A DNA stretch of 64,000 nt from contig NZ_KE952775.1 of the NCBI RefSeq assembly GCF_000466385.1, positions 1 through 64,000 of the forward strand, read 5' to 3'. Positions 30,511 to 39,098 of the stretch are shown here, piece after piece. Every line of letters begins with the position of its first letter. Within the stretch, counting starts at the first letter, position 1. The translations under genes were made by a program, and so were the position numbers. This DNA comes from Aneurinibacillus aneurinilyticus ATCC 12856. GTDB lineage: Bacteria > Bacillota > Bacilli > Aneurinibacillales > Aneurinibacillaceae. The notes beneath the pieces were generated by a model. It saw nothing but the letters and a program-made list of their open reading frames with translations. It made no database searches and had not been told where the DNA came from.

Positions 30511-31974
30511 TTAGCTATCAAGCGTAAAGCCCATCCCGTATTTGCGCATACGATACTGCAGGCTTTGTCGGCTAATGCCGAGTTCACGGGCCGCCCGTGA
30601 TACATTGTTGTTGTTCTTCTCGATGACCTGGCGGATGTATTTTTTTTCGAATGCCGCCATGCGGCTTTTCAGGTCATGTGGGACATGATCGAAGCTTGTG
30701 TCCGTCTCTTTCGCTTTTGCTTCAACAGGCAACGGACTTACGTCGCATACCGGAATATCTTCGGCTTCGACTTTTGATAGGTGCAATAGCTTTCGCCGGA
30801 TATGATGAGGTAAATGCTGCATGCCGATTTCCGTCTCATCGGCAATGAAGTTCATTGTTCCTTCGATTGCATGTTCAAGTTCCCGTACGTTGCCTGGCCA
30901 ACCGTATTCACGAAAGGAATCCAGTACGTCCGGGTCGATGCTCTCTACATTCATATCGAATAATCGATTGTATTTCTGGATAAAGTGAAAGGCCAATCGT
31001 TCAATATCAGGTTTGCGTTCCCGAAGGGGTGGAATGAACAGGGTGACTACGCCAAGCCGATAATACAAGTCTTTACGCAGGCGATCACCGGCGATTGCGT
31101 CGATCGGATCTTCATTCATTGTCGCAATGATACGTACATCAATCTCCATATCTTTTGTATCGCCGATGCGGCGAATCTTCTTCTCCTGTAGGGCACGCAG
31201 CAGTTTGGCCTGCAGGGGAGGACTCATCGAATTAATCTCATCAAGCAGGAGCGTGCCGCCACGCGCTTGTTCGAATAAGCCTGGCCGTTCAATCGCCCCT
31301 GTAAATGCGCCGCGTTTTGTGCCGAACAGAAGCCCTTCAATAAGGTGTTCCGGCAATGCCGCACAGTTCTGGGAGATGAATGGGCCAGATGAACGAGAGC
31401 TGTCATTGTGGATGCTCTGGGCGAACAATTCTTTACCTGTTCCGGTTTCCCCGACGATGAGTACGGAGGAGGAAGTACGGGCGGCGCGGCGTCCCATTTC
31501 GATGACTTCACGAATGGCAGCGCTTTCTCCGATAATGCTCTCAAATACATAGCGCGTGTCCTTATCCTTTAGAAAGTTTTCGCGGAGCATATGCTCCATG
31601 CGTGTAATGTCGTTGGCGAGTTCGAGCGCAGCGATTGCCTGTCCTTGCTCCTGAATAGGGAATGTATTGTTAATCGTTGTTATTTGCTTGCCTTTTGCGT
31701 TGAAGTACGTTTGCTTGACGTTTTTTGTCATTTCTCCCTGGTGGAGTGCACGCAGCAGGGTACTTTCTTGCTCTTCAGTAAACGTAAATACATCAAGCAA
31801 GTTTTTTCCAAGCACTGTTTCTTTTTTCATTGCTTCGATTTCAGACATTTTTTCATTGTATATAATCGATACGCCATTTTCATCGATAACATGAATGCCC
31901 TCGTTAATCTGGTCAAGAATATATTCATAAATTTGCAGCTTGCGTTCCATTTTCTCTTTTTCTACTAAGTTCAT
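30511..31974 (-). CDS. sigma-54-dependent activator with PAS domain (RocR-like)
   Basis: Enhancer-binding protein for sigma-54 RNA polymerase. A PAS sensor fills about residues 15-120 (INEGIHVIDENGVSIIYNE), then the AAA+ domain has Walker A GETGTGKE, GAFTGA and Walker B LLDEINSMS, and a Fis-type HTH ends the protein (VSRAARELGISRQSLQYRM). In Bacillales such proteins (RocR, BkdR) control amino-acid catabolism. ATG 31974 has GAGGTG 6 bases before it; the longer frame from 32013 does not. No -24/-12 promoter was seen near it, so its target lies elsewhere. Confidence 0.88.
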   Translation of the reverse strand: MNLVEKEKMERKLQIYEYILDQINEGIHVIDENGVSIIYNEKMSEIEAMKKETVLGKNLLDVFTFTEEQESTLLRALHQGEMTKNVKQTYFNAKGKQITTINNTFPIQEQGQAIAALELANDITRMEHMLRENFLKDKDTRYVFESIIGESAAIREVIEMGRRAARTSSSVLIVGETGTGKELFAQSIHNDSSRSSGPFISQNCAALPEHLIEGLLFGTKRGAFTGAIERPGLFEQARGGTLLLDEINSMSPPLQAKLLRALQEKKIRRIGDTKDMEIDVRIIATMNEDPIDAIAGDRLRKDLYYRLGVVTLFIPPLRERKPDIERLAFHFIQKYNRLFDMNVESIDPDVLDSFREYGWPGNVRELEHAIEGTMNFIADETEIGMQHLPHHIRRKLLHLSKVEAEDIPVCDVSPLPVEAKAKETDTSFDHVPHDLKSRMAAFEKKYIRQVIEKNNNNVSRAARELGISRQSLQYRMRKYGMGFTLDS

Positions 31975-32056
31975 TTTTTGCACCTCGTTCCATTGCTGGT
32001 TTTGTACCTGCAATAAAATTAATCATGGATATGCAAAAAAATCAAGCACATAAATA

Positions 32057-32084
32057 AAAACGGGGCAGAACCACCCCGTTTTTC
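32057..32084 (-). terminator. terminator after the DJ-1 gene
   Basis: AAAACGGGG-cagaacca-CCCCGTTTT; T residues on both sides. Confidence 0.85.
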
Positions 32085-32086
32085 CA

Positions 32087-32641
32087 TTATTTCGCTTCCA
32101 TTTGCCGTACGAATTCGCGCATTAATTCCGGAAGATTGTTCCAGGCGTGACCGGAGATGAGATTTCGATCGACATGGAACTGTTCATTTATATAGATAGC
32201 TCCGCATGCCTCGACTTCTGGCTTGCATGCAATGTATGCGGTAAGCTCGCGATTTTTTAATACGTCACGAAGTACGGTAAGCGATACGCTAGCGTGACAA
32301 AGAATCATAATTGGTTTATCCGCTTCAAAGAAGTGGCGTACGATGCGTGAGAAATCTTCGTGCATGCGGATATGCTCCGGTGCTCGTCCACCTGGAATAA
32401 TCAATCCGTCATAGTCTTCTGGACGAATTTCGGCAAAAGCCTTGGTTGCTTCTAGCTGATAGCCCCGTTTCTCAGTAAATGTCTCCCAATCTTCAAAGTC
32501 ATGCACAACAGTATGCAGGGTTTTCTTGTTTGGAGCGGCAATATCAGCCTCATAACCTTGCTCAAGTGCGCGATAATAAGGATAATAGGCTTCTAGGGCT
32601 TCAACGGCATCGCCGGTAACAATCAATACTTTTTTTGTCAT
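32087..32641 (-). CDS. DJ-1/PfpI-family protein
   Basis: A 184-residue class I amidotransferase-like protein of the DJ-1/PfpI superfamily. The nucleophile elbow is ILCHAS (Cys near residue 115), and GLIIPGGRAPEHIR holds the Glu/Arg-rich oxyanion part. Members act as glyoxalases, chaperones or peptidases; which applies here is unclear. It is divergent from an HxlR-type regulator across a 144-bp region holding an inverted repeat, so oxidant or carbonyl stress control is likely. Confidence 0.85.
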   Translation of the reverse strand: MTKKVLIVTGDAVEALEAYYPYYRALEQGYEADIAAPNKKTLHTVVHDFEDWETFTEKRGYQLEATKAFAEIRPEDYDGLIIPGGRAPEHIRMHEDFSRIVRHFFEADKPIMILCHASVSLTVLRDVLKNRELTAYIACKPEVEACGAIYINEQFHVDRNLISGHAWNNLPELMREFVRQMEAK

Positions 32642-32720
32642 AAATGAAACACCTCTCTAGTTAGAATGCTTTATGCATAGTTGATTGTACCTGTATTGGC
32701 GATGAAACGTGAAGAACGCA

Positions 32721-32756
32721 CTTTTTTGTGCGTAGGTATCATAAAAGATACTATAG
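32721..32756 (+). promoter_or_regulatory. hxlR-type promoter with embedded operator
   Basis: TTGTGC (32726-32731), 17 bases, then TACTAT (32749-32754). Inside the spacer GTATC-ataaaa-GATAC (32736-32740, 32747-32751) is a perfect inverted repeat suited to a winged-helix dimer. A second small dyad ACGCAC/GTGCGT overlaps the -35. It lies in the region shared with the divergent DJ-1 gene. Confidence 0.6.
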
Positions 32757-32785
32757 AAGAAGGATGCGGATAGGAGAGTTGCAAA

Positions 32786-33172
32786 ATGGCAGGCGATTTA
32801 CGTAAAGATATTAAGAAACGGATTGCGGAGAAAGACTTTAACTGTGAGAAAGAATTAACGTTGTCCATTATAAGCGGAAAGTGGAAGATCGTAATTTTAT
32901 ATCACTTGGGTGTGGACGGTGCGTTGCGTTTCAGCGAGATTCAGCGTCTATTTCCTAAAATTACGCATAAAATGCTAACAAATCAGCTGCGTGAGCTTGA
33001 AGAGGATGAGGTAGTGCAGCGCCATGTATACCCGGAAGTTCCACCGCGTGTAGAATATTCACTAACTGAGCTAGGTCAGAGCCTGATGCCAATTATCCAG
33101 ATGATGTATGAATGGGGCAAGGCAAGAATGAGAGAATTGAAGAACGCAGAAGAGGAAAAGAGACATATTTAG
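32786..33172 (+). CDS. HxlR-family transcriptional regulator
   Basis: A 128-residue winged-helix regulator with the family pattern: Cys20 ([25 protein letters not shown]), the recognition region [29 protein letters not shown], and [13 protein letters not shown]. The early Cys is the redox- or electrophile-sensing residue in YodB, CatR and HypR. It is divergent from a DJ-1 family gene, which it probably represses or activates along with itself. GGAGAG lies before the ATG. Confidence 0.9.
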   Translation: MAGDLRKDIKKRIAEKDFNCEKELTLSIISGKWKIVILYHLGVDGALRFSEIQRLFPKITHKMLTNQLRELEEDEVVQRHVYPEVPPRVEYSLTELGQSLMPIIQMMYEWGKARMRELKNAEEEKRHI

Positions 33173-33183
33173 GCATGTCTCTT

Positions 33184-33411
33184 TTATTTATGCTTTTTTT
33201 TCTCGGGGACAGGATCTATGCCGCCTGGGTGGAATGGATGACACTTCAGCAAGCGCTTAACGGTTAACCATCCTCCTTTAAGCGCACCGAAGCGTTGAAT
33301 CGCCTCCAACCCGTAATGTGAGCAGCTTGGATAGAAGCGGCAGGACGGAGGGAGGAGAGGCGAGATAAACCGTTGGTAGAAACGAATGATGAAAATAAGT
33401 ACTGACTTCAT
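33184..33411 (-). CDS. yidD: membrane protein insertion efficiency factor
   Basis: Short 75-residue membrane-associated protein that assists YidC-dependent insertion. Family pattern is clear: [23 protein letters not shown] (both Cys in the CRFYPSC block), then an amphipathic helix and [16 protein letters not shown] 33411 follows AAAGGAG and is the correct start; a longer frame only reads into the neighbour. It begins 16 bases after the CobW gene stop, probably in one transcript. Confidence 0.95.
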   Translation of the reverse strand: MKSVLIFIIRFYQRFISPLLPPSCRFYPSCSHYGLEAIQRFGALKGGWLTVKRLLKCHPFHPGGIDPVPEKKKHK

Positions 33412-33427
33412 GGTGAAACTCCTTTGC

Positions 33428-34450
33428 TTACTGCTGTGTTGCCGTCTCCCGGAACAGCTCATGCCATTTTTCGTGGATTTCTTCTACTGGCAAATCGATG
33501 CCGATAAGCACTAGATAACAATCCGTGATGTCTTCGATTTTCTCCCATTCTGTTCGCTTGGCAGCGTATTGCATGAGATACATGCCGTCTTTTCCTGTAA
33601 TAGGGAGATAGCCTTTGGCACGCAATAAGTACGGATGATATGCCTTTAGCAGTTTTTCCAGTTTTTTTGCCTGTATGGCTCCATGTACAGGTAAGGTAGA
33701 TGTCTGTACCCTGGAATATGATCCTTCGGCTGTTTCCGTATGGGCAGGGTGCTGATCATGTTTGTGCGGCTGTGCCGGGGAAACGATATTGAATAGTGGC
33801 TTTTTATATTTTCCGGCTTTCGGAAGCTGCGTTATGGCTTCAAATACAGAACTTAGGTCAACCTCACTATAGGTTGTAAATATAATCGGTGAGCGTTCGT
33901 TCTGTTTGTGCAACGCTTTCAGTAATTTTGATTTGTGAGTTTCCTTCATATCCTCCGTTTTGTTGACAATAATAATATCTGCAACTTCTACCTGGCGCTT
34001 GACCGTACGTACCAGGTGCCTGTCTATCTCGAAGATGCTCGTATATTCGAGGTAATAATAGGAGTCCAGTGTAGTCAGGATCGTATGGAAGCGAACTTTT
34101 TCCTTTAATTGGGGTTCCGTCAGCATATCGATTACTTCTTCAGGATTCGCCACTCCAGTTAGTTCTATGAAAATAACATCCGGTTGCTGGGCCAGAAGTT
34201 TTTCCATGCTGCCGATAACCTCGCTTTTTTTGCTGCAGCAGATGCAGCCATCGAGCAATTTTTCCATGATTTGTCTTTCTTGCATGGTCGCATTAACCAG
34301 GCGCCCGTCTACGTCAATTGTACCAAGTTCATTCATTAGAACGGCAGATTGCAGATTGTGTCGGGTCGCTTCTTGTAATAGACGAAGCAGCAGTGTTGTT
34401 TTGCCACTGCCCAGAAAGCCGCTTACTATGACAACAGGAATTGGTGGCAT
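33428..34450 (-). CDS. CobW/COG0523-family GTPase
   Basis: G3E metallochaperone GTPase, 340 residues. Walker [10 protein letters not shown], the metal-binding CxCC motif in DGCICCSKK, Walker [16 protein letters not shown] as the guanine-recognition motif, and a His-rich internal stretch ([10 protein letters not shown]) that could hold zinc. A CobW C-terminal domain follows. ATG 34450 follows GAGGAGG by 6 bases. Such proteins deliver zinc or cobalt to client enzymes; no Zur box or client is obvious here. Confidence 0.88.
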   Translation of the reverse strand: MPPIPVVIVSGFLGSGKTTLLLRLLQEATRHNLQSAVLMNELGTIDVDGRLVNATMQERQIMEKLLDGCICCSKKSEVIGSMEKLLAQQPDVIFIELTGVANPEEVIDMLTEPQLKEKVRFHTILTTLDSYYYLEYTSIFEIDRHLVRTVKRQVEVADIIIVNKTEDMKETHKSKLLKALHKQNERSPIIFTTYSEVDLSSVFEAITQLPKAGKYKKPLFNIVSPAQPHKHDQHPAHTETAEGSYSRVQTSTLPVHGAIQAKKLEKLLKAYHPYLLRAKGYLPITGKDGMYLMQYAAKRTEWEKIEDITDCYLVLIGIDLPVEEIHEKWHELFRETATQQ

Positions 34451-34569
34451 ACGTTTCCTCCTCATACCCAAGCAATATATGCATTGTAAAGATTTGTTTA
34501 TACAAGATTATACCGTACCCTTGTCTTTAAGCACAAAGAAATGTGAAAAATCGGTCGCTATTCAAAAAG

Positions 34570-34604
34570 AAAAAGAGTGCCGTTAGATAAACAGCACTCT
34601 TTTT
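34570..34604. terminator. bidirectional terminator
   Basis: AAAAAGAGTGC and GCACTCTTTTT, perfect 11-bp arms with a 13-base loop, between the start side of the CobW gene and the end of the YisL-like gene. Confidence 0.85.
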
Positions 34605-34615
34605 ATGTGTACATA

Positions 34616-34960
34616 TTAGCCGATGACGGCGTAGCCTATATAAAATACGGCGACTATATCGATAAAGAATAAAATCCAGAGCAAGGGAATATGCATTCCT
34701 TTTTTTCCCCTGACTAAAATGGATTCCATTAAAGCAATGAGTATAAGTGCAAGGGAGCCTTTTACGAGCGTAATCGGCATTGCGTTTAATTGTATTATGA
34801 GTCTGATGCCTGTATAAAGTACGAATAGATAGATCAGACGCAGTATCATGTGTGTAATTAGTTGACCGCGCACCTTTTGCCGACGCAGTAGAATGTAGCT
34901 AATAAAGAAAAGAGTGAGGGCAATCATCCAGAAACTTGAGTGTAAGTCAACCGACGACAT
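34616..34960 (-). CDS. YisL-like DUF1516 membrane protein
   Basis: A 114-residue four-helix membrane protein resembling YisL of B. subtilis: an opening aromatic helix (FWMIALTLFFISYILL), then RGQLITHMILRLIYLFVLYTG, which carries the conserved KxxHMxLR-like block, and GSLALILIALMESIL. Function unknown. ATG 34960 is chosen since the family begins there; GAGGAGA lies 12 bases upstream, a little far. The gene is divergent from the YqaJ-like gene. Confidence 0.78.
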   Translation of the reverse strand: MSSVDLHSSFWMIALTLFFISYILLRRQKVRGQLITHMILRLIYLFVLYTGIRLIIQLNAMPITLVKGSLALILIALMESILVRGKKGMHIPLLWILFFIDIVAVFYIGYAVIG

Positions 34961-35189
34961 CGAACATGTGTCTCTCCTCGCTATTATGTAATTGGCTATT
35001 GCTGCATTTTTCATATTGTCCGCACAATAGACCCTTTTAACTATATCATAGGATGCGACTCTTTTGTTCGTTGTATCGTACCATATCGTGCGAAAGCACG
35101 GAATGATATGTTTTTTCCATTGGAAAAAGGGGGAAAGTATAGTTAGGAAGTAACTGAAACGGCAACGTAAAATAATCAAAGGAGGAAAC

Positions 35190-36131
35190 ATGCAGGCAAT
35201 ACGACTTGTAAATACAACCGATCTTGCGCACGATGAGTGGCTGGCCTGGCGCAGAAAGGGAATCAGTGGAAGCGATGTAGGGGCCATCTGTGGCGTGGAT
35301 AAGCATAAATCGGCGATTGCTGTCTATCTGGAGAAAGTAGGACAGACAGTGGAGAAGGAAAATACGGAGGCGATGCACTTCGGGCATGTGCTTGAAGAAG
35401 TTATTGCAGACGAATTCTCCCGCAGGACCGGGTATAAATTACAGCGCCGGAATGCGATTCTGCAACATCCCGATACAGAATGGGCCATCGGCAATATTGA
35501 CCGACTCATTCTCGATGCTGAACGCGGCAACGGCGTGCTTGAGATTAAAACCGCCTCTGAATATATGCGCAAGGAATGGGAGGAGGAAGGAATTCCAGAG
35601 GTCTACCAGCTGCAGCTCCAATGGTATTTGTATGTGACAGGTCTGAGATGGGGAGCGTTTGCCGTGCTTATCGGCGGCAATACATTTCATTACCATATTA
35701 TAGAACGGGATGAGGAGCTGATTGAGCTTAGTGTACAAATCTGCGGGCATTTCTGGAATAGCCATGTCCTCGCTCGTATTCCTCCATTGCCGGATGGGAG
35801 CGAAGCAGCAACAGAATTGCTTGGACAAATGTATCCTGAAGGGGAAACGGACAGCGTTATGGTGCTGCCGGATGAAGCCGAAGAGTTGATTGGTCAATGG
35901 GAACAGGCGGAACAAGATATACAAGAAGCCGAAACGCGCAAAAGGGAAGCCGAGAATCGGCTTAAAGCATTAATTGGCCGATACGAGACCGGTATTACGA
36001 ATGAACATCGTATTAGCTGGAAGAATATCTCCCGCAGGACTGTAGATGTGAAGGCACTTAAGGAAAAGCGGCCAGATATTTATGAGCAGTTCGTCCGTCC
36101 GACGATGTCACGTCGTTTCTTAATTACGTAA
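35190..36131 (+). CDS. YqaJ-type exonuclease
   Basis: Lambda-exonuclease-like nuclease (YqaJ family, PD-(D/E)xK fold), 313 residues. Motifs: WLAWRRKGISGSDVGAICG at the start (helix and Ser/Asp pattern typical of YqaJ), HFGHVLEEVI with the first acidic residue, AIGNIDRLI and VLEIKTAS with the catalytic Asp, Glu and Lys. A coiled coil occupies about residues 235-265. GGAGGAAAC precedes the ATG. It is followed 20 bases later by recT; the two proteins form a phage-type end-resection and annealing pair. Confidence 0.9.
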   Translation: MQAIRLVNTTDLAHDEWLAWRRKGISGSDVGAICGVDKHKSAIAVYLEKVGQTVEKENTEAMHFGHVLEEVIADEFSRRTGYKLQRRNAILQHPDTEWAIGNIDRLILDAERGNGVLEIKTASEYMRKEWEEEGIPEVYQLQLQWYLYVTGLRWGAFAVLIGGNTFHYHIIERDEELIELSVQICGHFWNSHVLARIPPLPDGSEAATELLGQMYPEGETDSVMVLPDEAEELIGQWEQAEQDIQEAETRKREAENRLKALIGRYETGITNEHRISWKNISRRTVDVKALKEKRPDIYEQFVRPTMSRRFLIT

Positions 36132-36151
36132 ACGTAACAGGAGGCAATACA

Positions 36152-36988
36152 ATGGCAGACGATTTGAAGAGTAAATTGCAGGCAAAAGCACAAGAAACAC
36201 ACAGCAGCCCACCAACACCGGCACAGACCATCGGCGCTTATCTAAAAAAGATGGAACCTGAAATCGCCCGTGTGATGCCAAAACATATGGATGTGGATCG
36301 GTTGTTACGCATCGCATTGACGACCATTCGCACCAATCCCCAGCTATTAGAGTGTACCATTCCTTCCCTTCTGGGCGCTGTCATGCAGGCGGCACAGCTT
36401 GGTCTTGAACCGGGGCTTCTTGGACAATGCTATATCATTCCATACGGACGGGAAGCAACATTTATTATCGGCTATAAAGGCATGATTGATCTGGCGCGCC
36501 GTTCCGGGAACATCAAGAGTATATATGCACATGAAGTATACACTAATGATGAATTCGAATACGAATACGGCTTACACCCGTCACTTACGCATCGTCCAGC
36601 GATGAATGAGCGGGGTGAGCTTATCGGCGTCTATGCGGTCGCACACTTTATGGACGGCGGTTACCAGTTTGAATTTATGTCTAAAGAAGAAATCGACAGA
36701 CGCCGTATGCGTTCCCGTTCATATAACAGCGGTCCTTGGGTAACCGATTATGAAGAAATGGCCAAGAAAACAGTCATCCGTCACATGTTTAAATATCTGC
36801 CGCTCAGCGTAGAAATTATGCGCAGCGCAGCGCAGGATGAAACAGTACGCCCGGATGTAACTGAAGATGCGATCAGCGTGTATAACCGACCATTGGAAGC
36901 ACAAGTCATTTCTATGGAAGGTGAGCAAGCAGATGAACAAAATGGGAGCCGACAAAATAAAGGAAGAAAAAACGAAACAGACACCTAA
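36152..36988 (+). CDS. recT: RecT-family single-strand annealing protein
   Basis: Anneals complementary single strands and promotes strand exchange with a partner exonuclease. The 278 residues show the RecT core: LLRIALTTIRTNP, LEPGLLGQCYIIPYG, ATFIIGYKGMIDLARRSG, and WVTDYEEMAKKTVIRHMFKYLPL. It follows the YqaJ-like gene with a good AGGAGG site. No integrase, portal, capsid, holin-lysin or replication genes of a phage flank the pair. Confidence 0.93.
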   Translation: MADDLKSKLQAKAQETHSSPPTPAQTIGAYLKKMEPEIARVMPKHMDVDRLLRIALTTIRTNPQLLECTIPSLLGAVMQAAQLGLEPGLLGQCYIIPYGREATFIIGYKGMIDLARRSGNIKSIYAHEVYTNDEFEYEYGLHPSLTHRPAMNERGELIGVYAVAHFMDGGYQFEFMSKEEIDRRRMRSRSYNSGPWVTDYEEMAKKTVIRHMFKYLPLSVEIMRSAAQDETVRPDVTEDAISVYNRPLEAQVISMEGEQADEQNGSRQNKGRKNETDT

Positions 36989-37018
36989 TTTTCATATACA
37001 ATAAAAGAAAACGTCTAT

Positions 37019-37131
37019 CAACCTAGGGTTCTCATTCCTTGCCGATGGCTAGTTTTACTTATCGGGGTCTTGGGGGCAGTTATACCCCATGGAGTGCACT
37101 TGAAGTGGGGGTTTTACTGCCCGTTGGACCG
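37019..37131 (+). other. highly structured untranslated stretch of unknown identity
   Basis: Three stem-loops in tandem: AACC-tag-GGTT (37019-37029), CCGAT/ATCGG (37042-37046 and 37061-37065), and a long hairpin in which GGTC (37066-37069) pairs GACC (37127-37130), GGGCAGT (37074-37080) pairs ACTGCCC (37116-37122), and CCCC (37085-37088) pairs GGGG (37107-37110). No T-run follows, so it is not a simple terminator. It could be an RNA element, a leader of the following gene, or the palindromic end of a lost IS200/IS605-type element. Confidence 0.5.
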
Positions 37132-37166
37132 GGATAGAATAGAAGGAACGGAAAGGAGAAGATAGT

Positions 37167-37505
37167 ATGAAATGGATTTGGCATTGGATTTTATCTGCCG
37201 TCTCGCTTTTGATTGTAGCCTGGCTATTTGATGCCATCTGGTTCGATAGTGTAGCAGCTGCCTTCATTGCTGCGCTTGTACTTGGATTAATTAATGCGAT
37301 TTTGCGCCCGATCCTGCAGTTTTTAGCTCTGCCAGTCACAATTCTGACGTTAGGTATATTCGCACTTATCATTAATGCGCTTCTGCTATTGCTAACCGGT
37401 AAGCTTGTGCCAGGATTTCATGTGGACAGCTTTTTTGCCGCATTTTTTGGTTCCATTGTGCTTTCGATTGTTAGCAGTATCCTATCGGCAGTTTTTGAAG
37501 ATTGA
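37167..37505 (+). CDS. YvlD/phage-holin-4-like membrane protein
   Basis: A 112-residue protein with four membrane helices of the Phage_holin_4_2 (YvlD) family: the opening WIWHWILSAVSLLIVAWLF, then GLINAILRPILQFLALPVTILTLGIF, which carries the family-typical N-x-x-L-R-P segment, and a C-terminal Ser-rich helix. Despite the name most members are chromosomal envelope proteins. AAAGGAGAAG lies before the ATG. A perfect terminator follows. Confidence 0.85.
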   Translation: MKWIWHWILSAVSLLIVAWLFDAIWFDSVAAAFIAALVLGLINAILRPILQFLALPVTILTLGIFALIINALLLLLTGKLVPGFHVDSFFAAFFGSIVLSIVSSILSAVFED

Positions 37506-37526
37506 GAATAAAAGACAAGACAAAAG

Positions 37527-37556
37527 AGCCCCTGCCTGAACCGGCAGGGGCTTTCG
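37527..37556 (+). terminator. terminator after yvlD-like gene
   Basis: AGCCCCTGCC-tgaacc-GGCAGGGGCT, perfect 10-bp stem; short T-tract. Confidence 0.85.
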
Positions 37557-37562
37557 CGTATA

Positions 37563-37769
37563 TTAAGCGGCGAAGATTCTGAGTGCCTTGATAATCTCCA
37601 GACTTTCTTCCCGGGTTAATTTCACACCGTTATATTTTACGTGTCCGTTGTTCAGCAACTCCGTCAGATCGAATGAAGCATCGCACTGAAAACGATCGTT
37701 AAATAAGTCAGTTAATTCGATTGTTTCACCTGCGGATAACGCTTCTTGAATGTTTTTCACTGTATTCAC
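37563..37769 (-). CDS. small acidic protein, 68 residues, unknown
   Basis: Soluble acidic product (ETIELTDLFNDRFQCDASFDLTELLNN region, then REESLEIIKALR). Not recognised. Starts with GTG at 37769, or at the in-frame GTG 37760, which has AGGAAGTG better placed. The composition and the terminator shared with the yvlD-like gene suggest a real gene. Confidence 0.55.
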   Translation of the reverse strand: MNTVKNIQEALSAGETIELTDLFNDRFQCDASFDLTELLNNGHVKYNGVKLTREESLEIIKALRIFAA

Positions 37770-37895
37770 TTCCTGTTTTTCATTTTCTCCACTAGTTATA
37801 TTTATCTACACACACGATTTATATAATATGCGAACCAAGAAACGGTGTCCAGTCTATTTTATGTGCGATTTTGCGAACGTTTGGTTATGTAGGGG

Positions 37896-37948
37896 AAAGC
37901 CGGATATATCCGGCTTTCTGTATAGGCAAAACCGCTATTCATACCGGT
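37896..37948 (-). terminator. tandem terminator hairpins at the end of tlp
   Basis: AAAACCG/CGGTTTT flanks and overlaps the tlp stop codon (about 37928-37948), and a second hairpin AAAGCCGGATA/TATCCGGCTTT lies at 37896-37917. Confidence 0.6.
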
Positions 37949-38168
37949 TTTGCTGAGCCTGTGCCTCGTCTTTGATTTCACTACGCATGGAATCGATACT
38001 TGCTCTACGGCGCTCGTTTTTTTCACGGATCTGTTGACGTTGCGTATCGCTAAGATGCGTATTGCTCATCGTTTCTTCTGCTGCTTCAATATTACCGATG
38101 GTATTCTGCACCATTTCCTTCAGCTTTTGCGCATTGTCTTTACGATTATCCGGTTTCGGCTTTGCCAT
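37935..38168 (-). CDS. tlp: small acid-soluble spore protein Tlp
   Basis: A 77-residue hydrophilic spore core protein. It matches the Tlp pattern: KPDNRKDNAQKLKEMVQNT, an acidic middle, then REKNERRRASIDSMRSEIKDEA, all strongly charged and helical with no Cys. ATG 38168 follows AAGGAGG by 9 bases; the longer frame is untranslated leader. Expression in the forespore (sigma-G) is known for the family; no clear promoter was read here. Its presence shows that the organism forms endospores. Confidence 0.92.
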   Translation of the reverse strand: MAKPKPDNRKDNAQKLKEMVQNTIGNIEAAEETMSNTHLSDTQRQQIREKNERRRASIDSMRSEIKDEAQAQQNRYE

Positions 38169-38535
38169 ACGAGGATTCCTCCTTGCGTAAATTGATGAAT
38201 GCAAATGCATTACGAAACGTATTGTGTGACAAAAAACGTCGGGCTATTCCAGAAAAGCCAAGCAAGGAATCGTGAAAATTTTGCATGAAAAATAAGTTCC
38301 GGACCGTATGGCTATATTTATATAATCAAGGAAAAACGTGTTAAATAAAACATTAGAATTACACGGACTGAGGAGCGAGATACACGTACGTGCCGGAATT
38401 GCTGGTAGATTTGTGAGAATACGGAGCAAGGACCTTTGATAGAAATTTCGCAAAGTTCATGATAGAATAAACATGTTGCCAATATATGTATCATGGAAAA
38501 ATGAAGTGCACTGCGCACAGCTGGAGTGTTTGCGA
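38169..38535. other. intergenic stretch without a recognisable gene
   Basis: Divergent spacer between tlp and the next plus-strand gene. No ORF here has a credible start site. A weak TTGATA (38436) with CATGAT (38458) could be the rightward promoter. Confidence 0.4.
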
Positions 38536-39051
38536 ATGGAGGACAAGAATAAGATAAGCCTGCTAAAAAAATGGCGAAAGCAGAGGCAAGGTCCTGCTTG
38601 GCTTCGTGCCATTCAGGTAATCGGAGTTGCTGCGACGCTTGTGCTTATTTATAGTGGAGCGACCGGCCTAATTCGGCTTAATTCTTCCTACATAGAGAAT
38701 ACCTTCATTCCTTCACAGAAAATTCACGCTGCGGCAACCCCTGAGGCCAAGGCATTTGCTGTAATGTTCAGCAGGGAATGGCTTGTCGCTGATGGCATGC
38801 AATCACGAATGCACGAACAGCTAACATCCGATATCGCAACAGAAAAACTAACATGGCCCCGTGTAGAACGAGTGGAGCAGGTCTGGGTAAGGAAAACGAC
38901 AGCGCAAAGCCAGTATACGGGCGATATAGAGTTGGAAGCATCAGTGGTGGTTAACGGTGCAATGAAGCGCTATGTTATTCATCTTCCGATTCGATATACT
39001 CCCGAGCATAAATTATATCAGGTATCCGGTTATCCCGAATATAAAGAATAA
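38536..39051 (+). CDS. single-pass membrane protein of unknown function
   Basis: A 171-residue protein: basic N-terminus (about residues 1-25), one membrane helix (AIQVIGVAATLVLIYSGATGLI), then an extracytoplasmic part of mixed beta character (VWVRKTTAQSQYTGDIELEAS, KRYVIHLPIRY). The layout resembles TcpC/VirB8-like or other conjugation-type anchors, but no such genes are near and I do not assign it. ATG 38536 follows GGAG by about 10 bases; the longer frame has no site. A terminator follows. Confidence 0.6.
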   Translation: MEDKNKISLLKKWRKQRQGPAWLRAIQVIGVAATLVLIYSGATGLIRLNSSYIENTFIPSQKIHAAATPEAKAFAVMFSREWLVADGMQSRMHEQLTSDIATEKLTWPRVERVEQVWVRKTTAQSQYTGDIELEASVVVNGAMKRYVIHLPIRYTPEHKLYQVSGYPEYKE

Positions 39052-39064
39052 AGGCATTATGAAA

Positions 39065-39098
39065 CAGGGCCTTGTCCAAAAGACGAGGCCCTGCTTTT
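39065..39098 (+). terminator. terminator
   Basis: CAGGGCCT/AGGCCCTG arms with an inner TTGTC/GAC pairing, then C and T-rich sequence. Confidence 0.75.

Noticed and set aside
37167-37505. Holin-like protein beside recT taken as evidence for a prophage.
   Set aside because: The protein belongs to the YvlD/Phage_holin_4_2 family, which is common on chromosomes, and no other phage genes are present.
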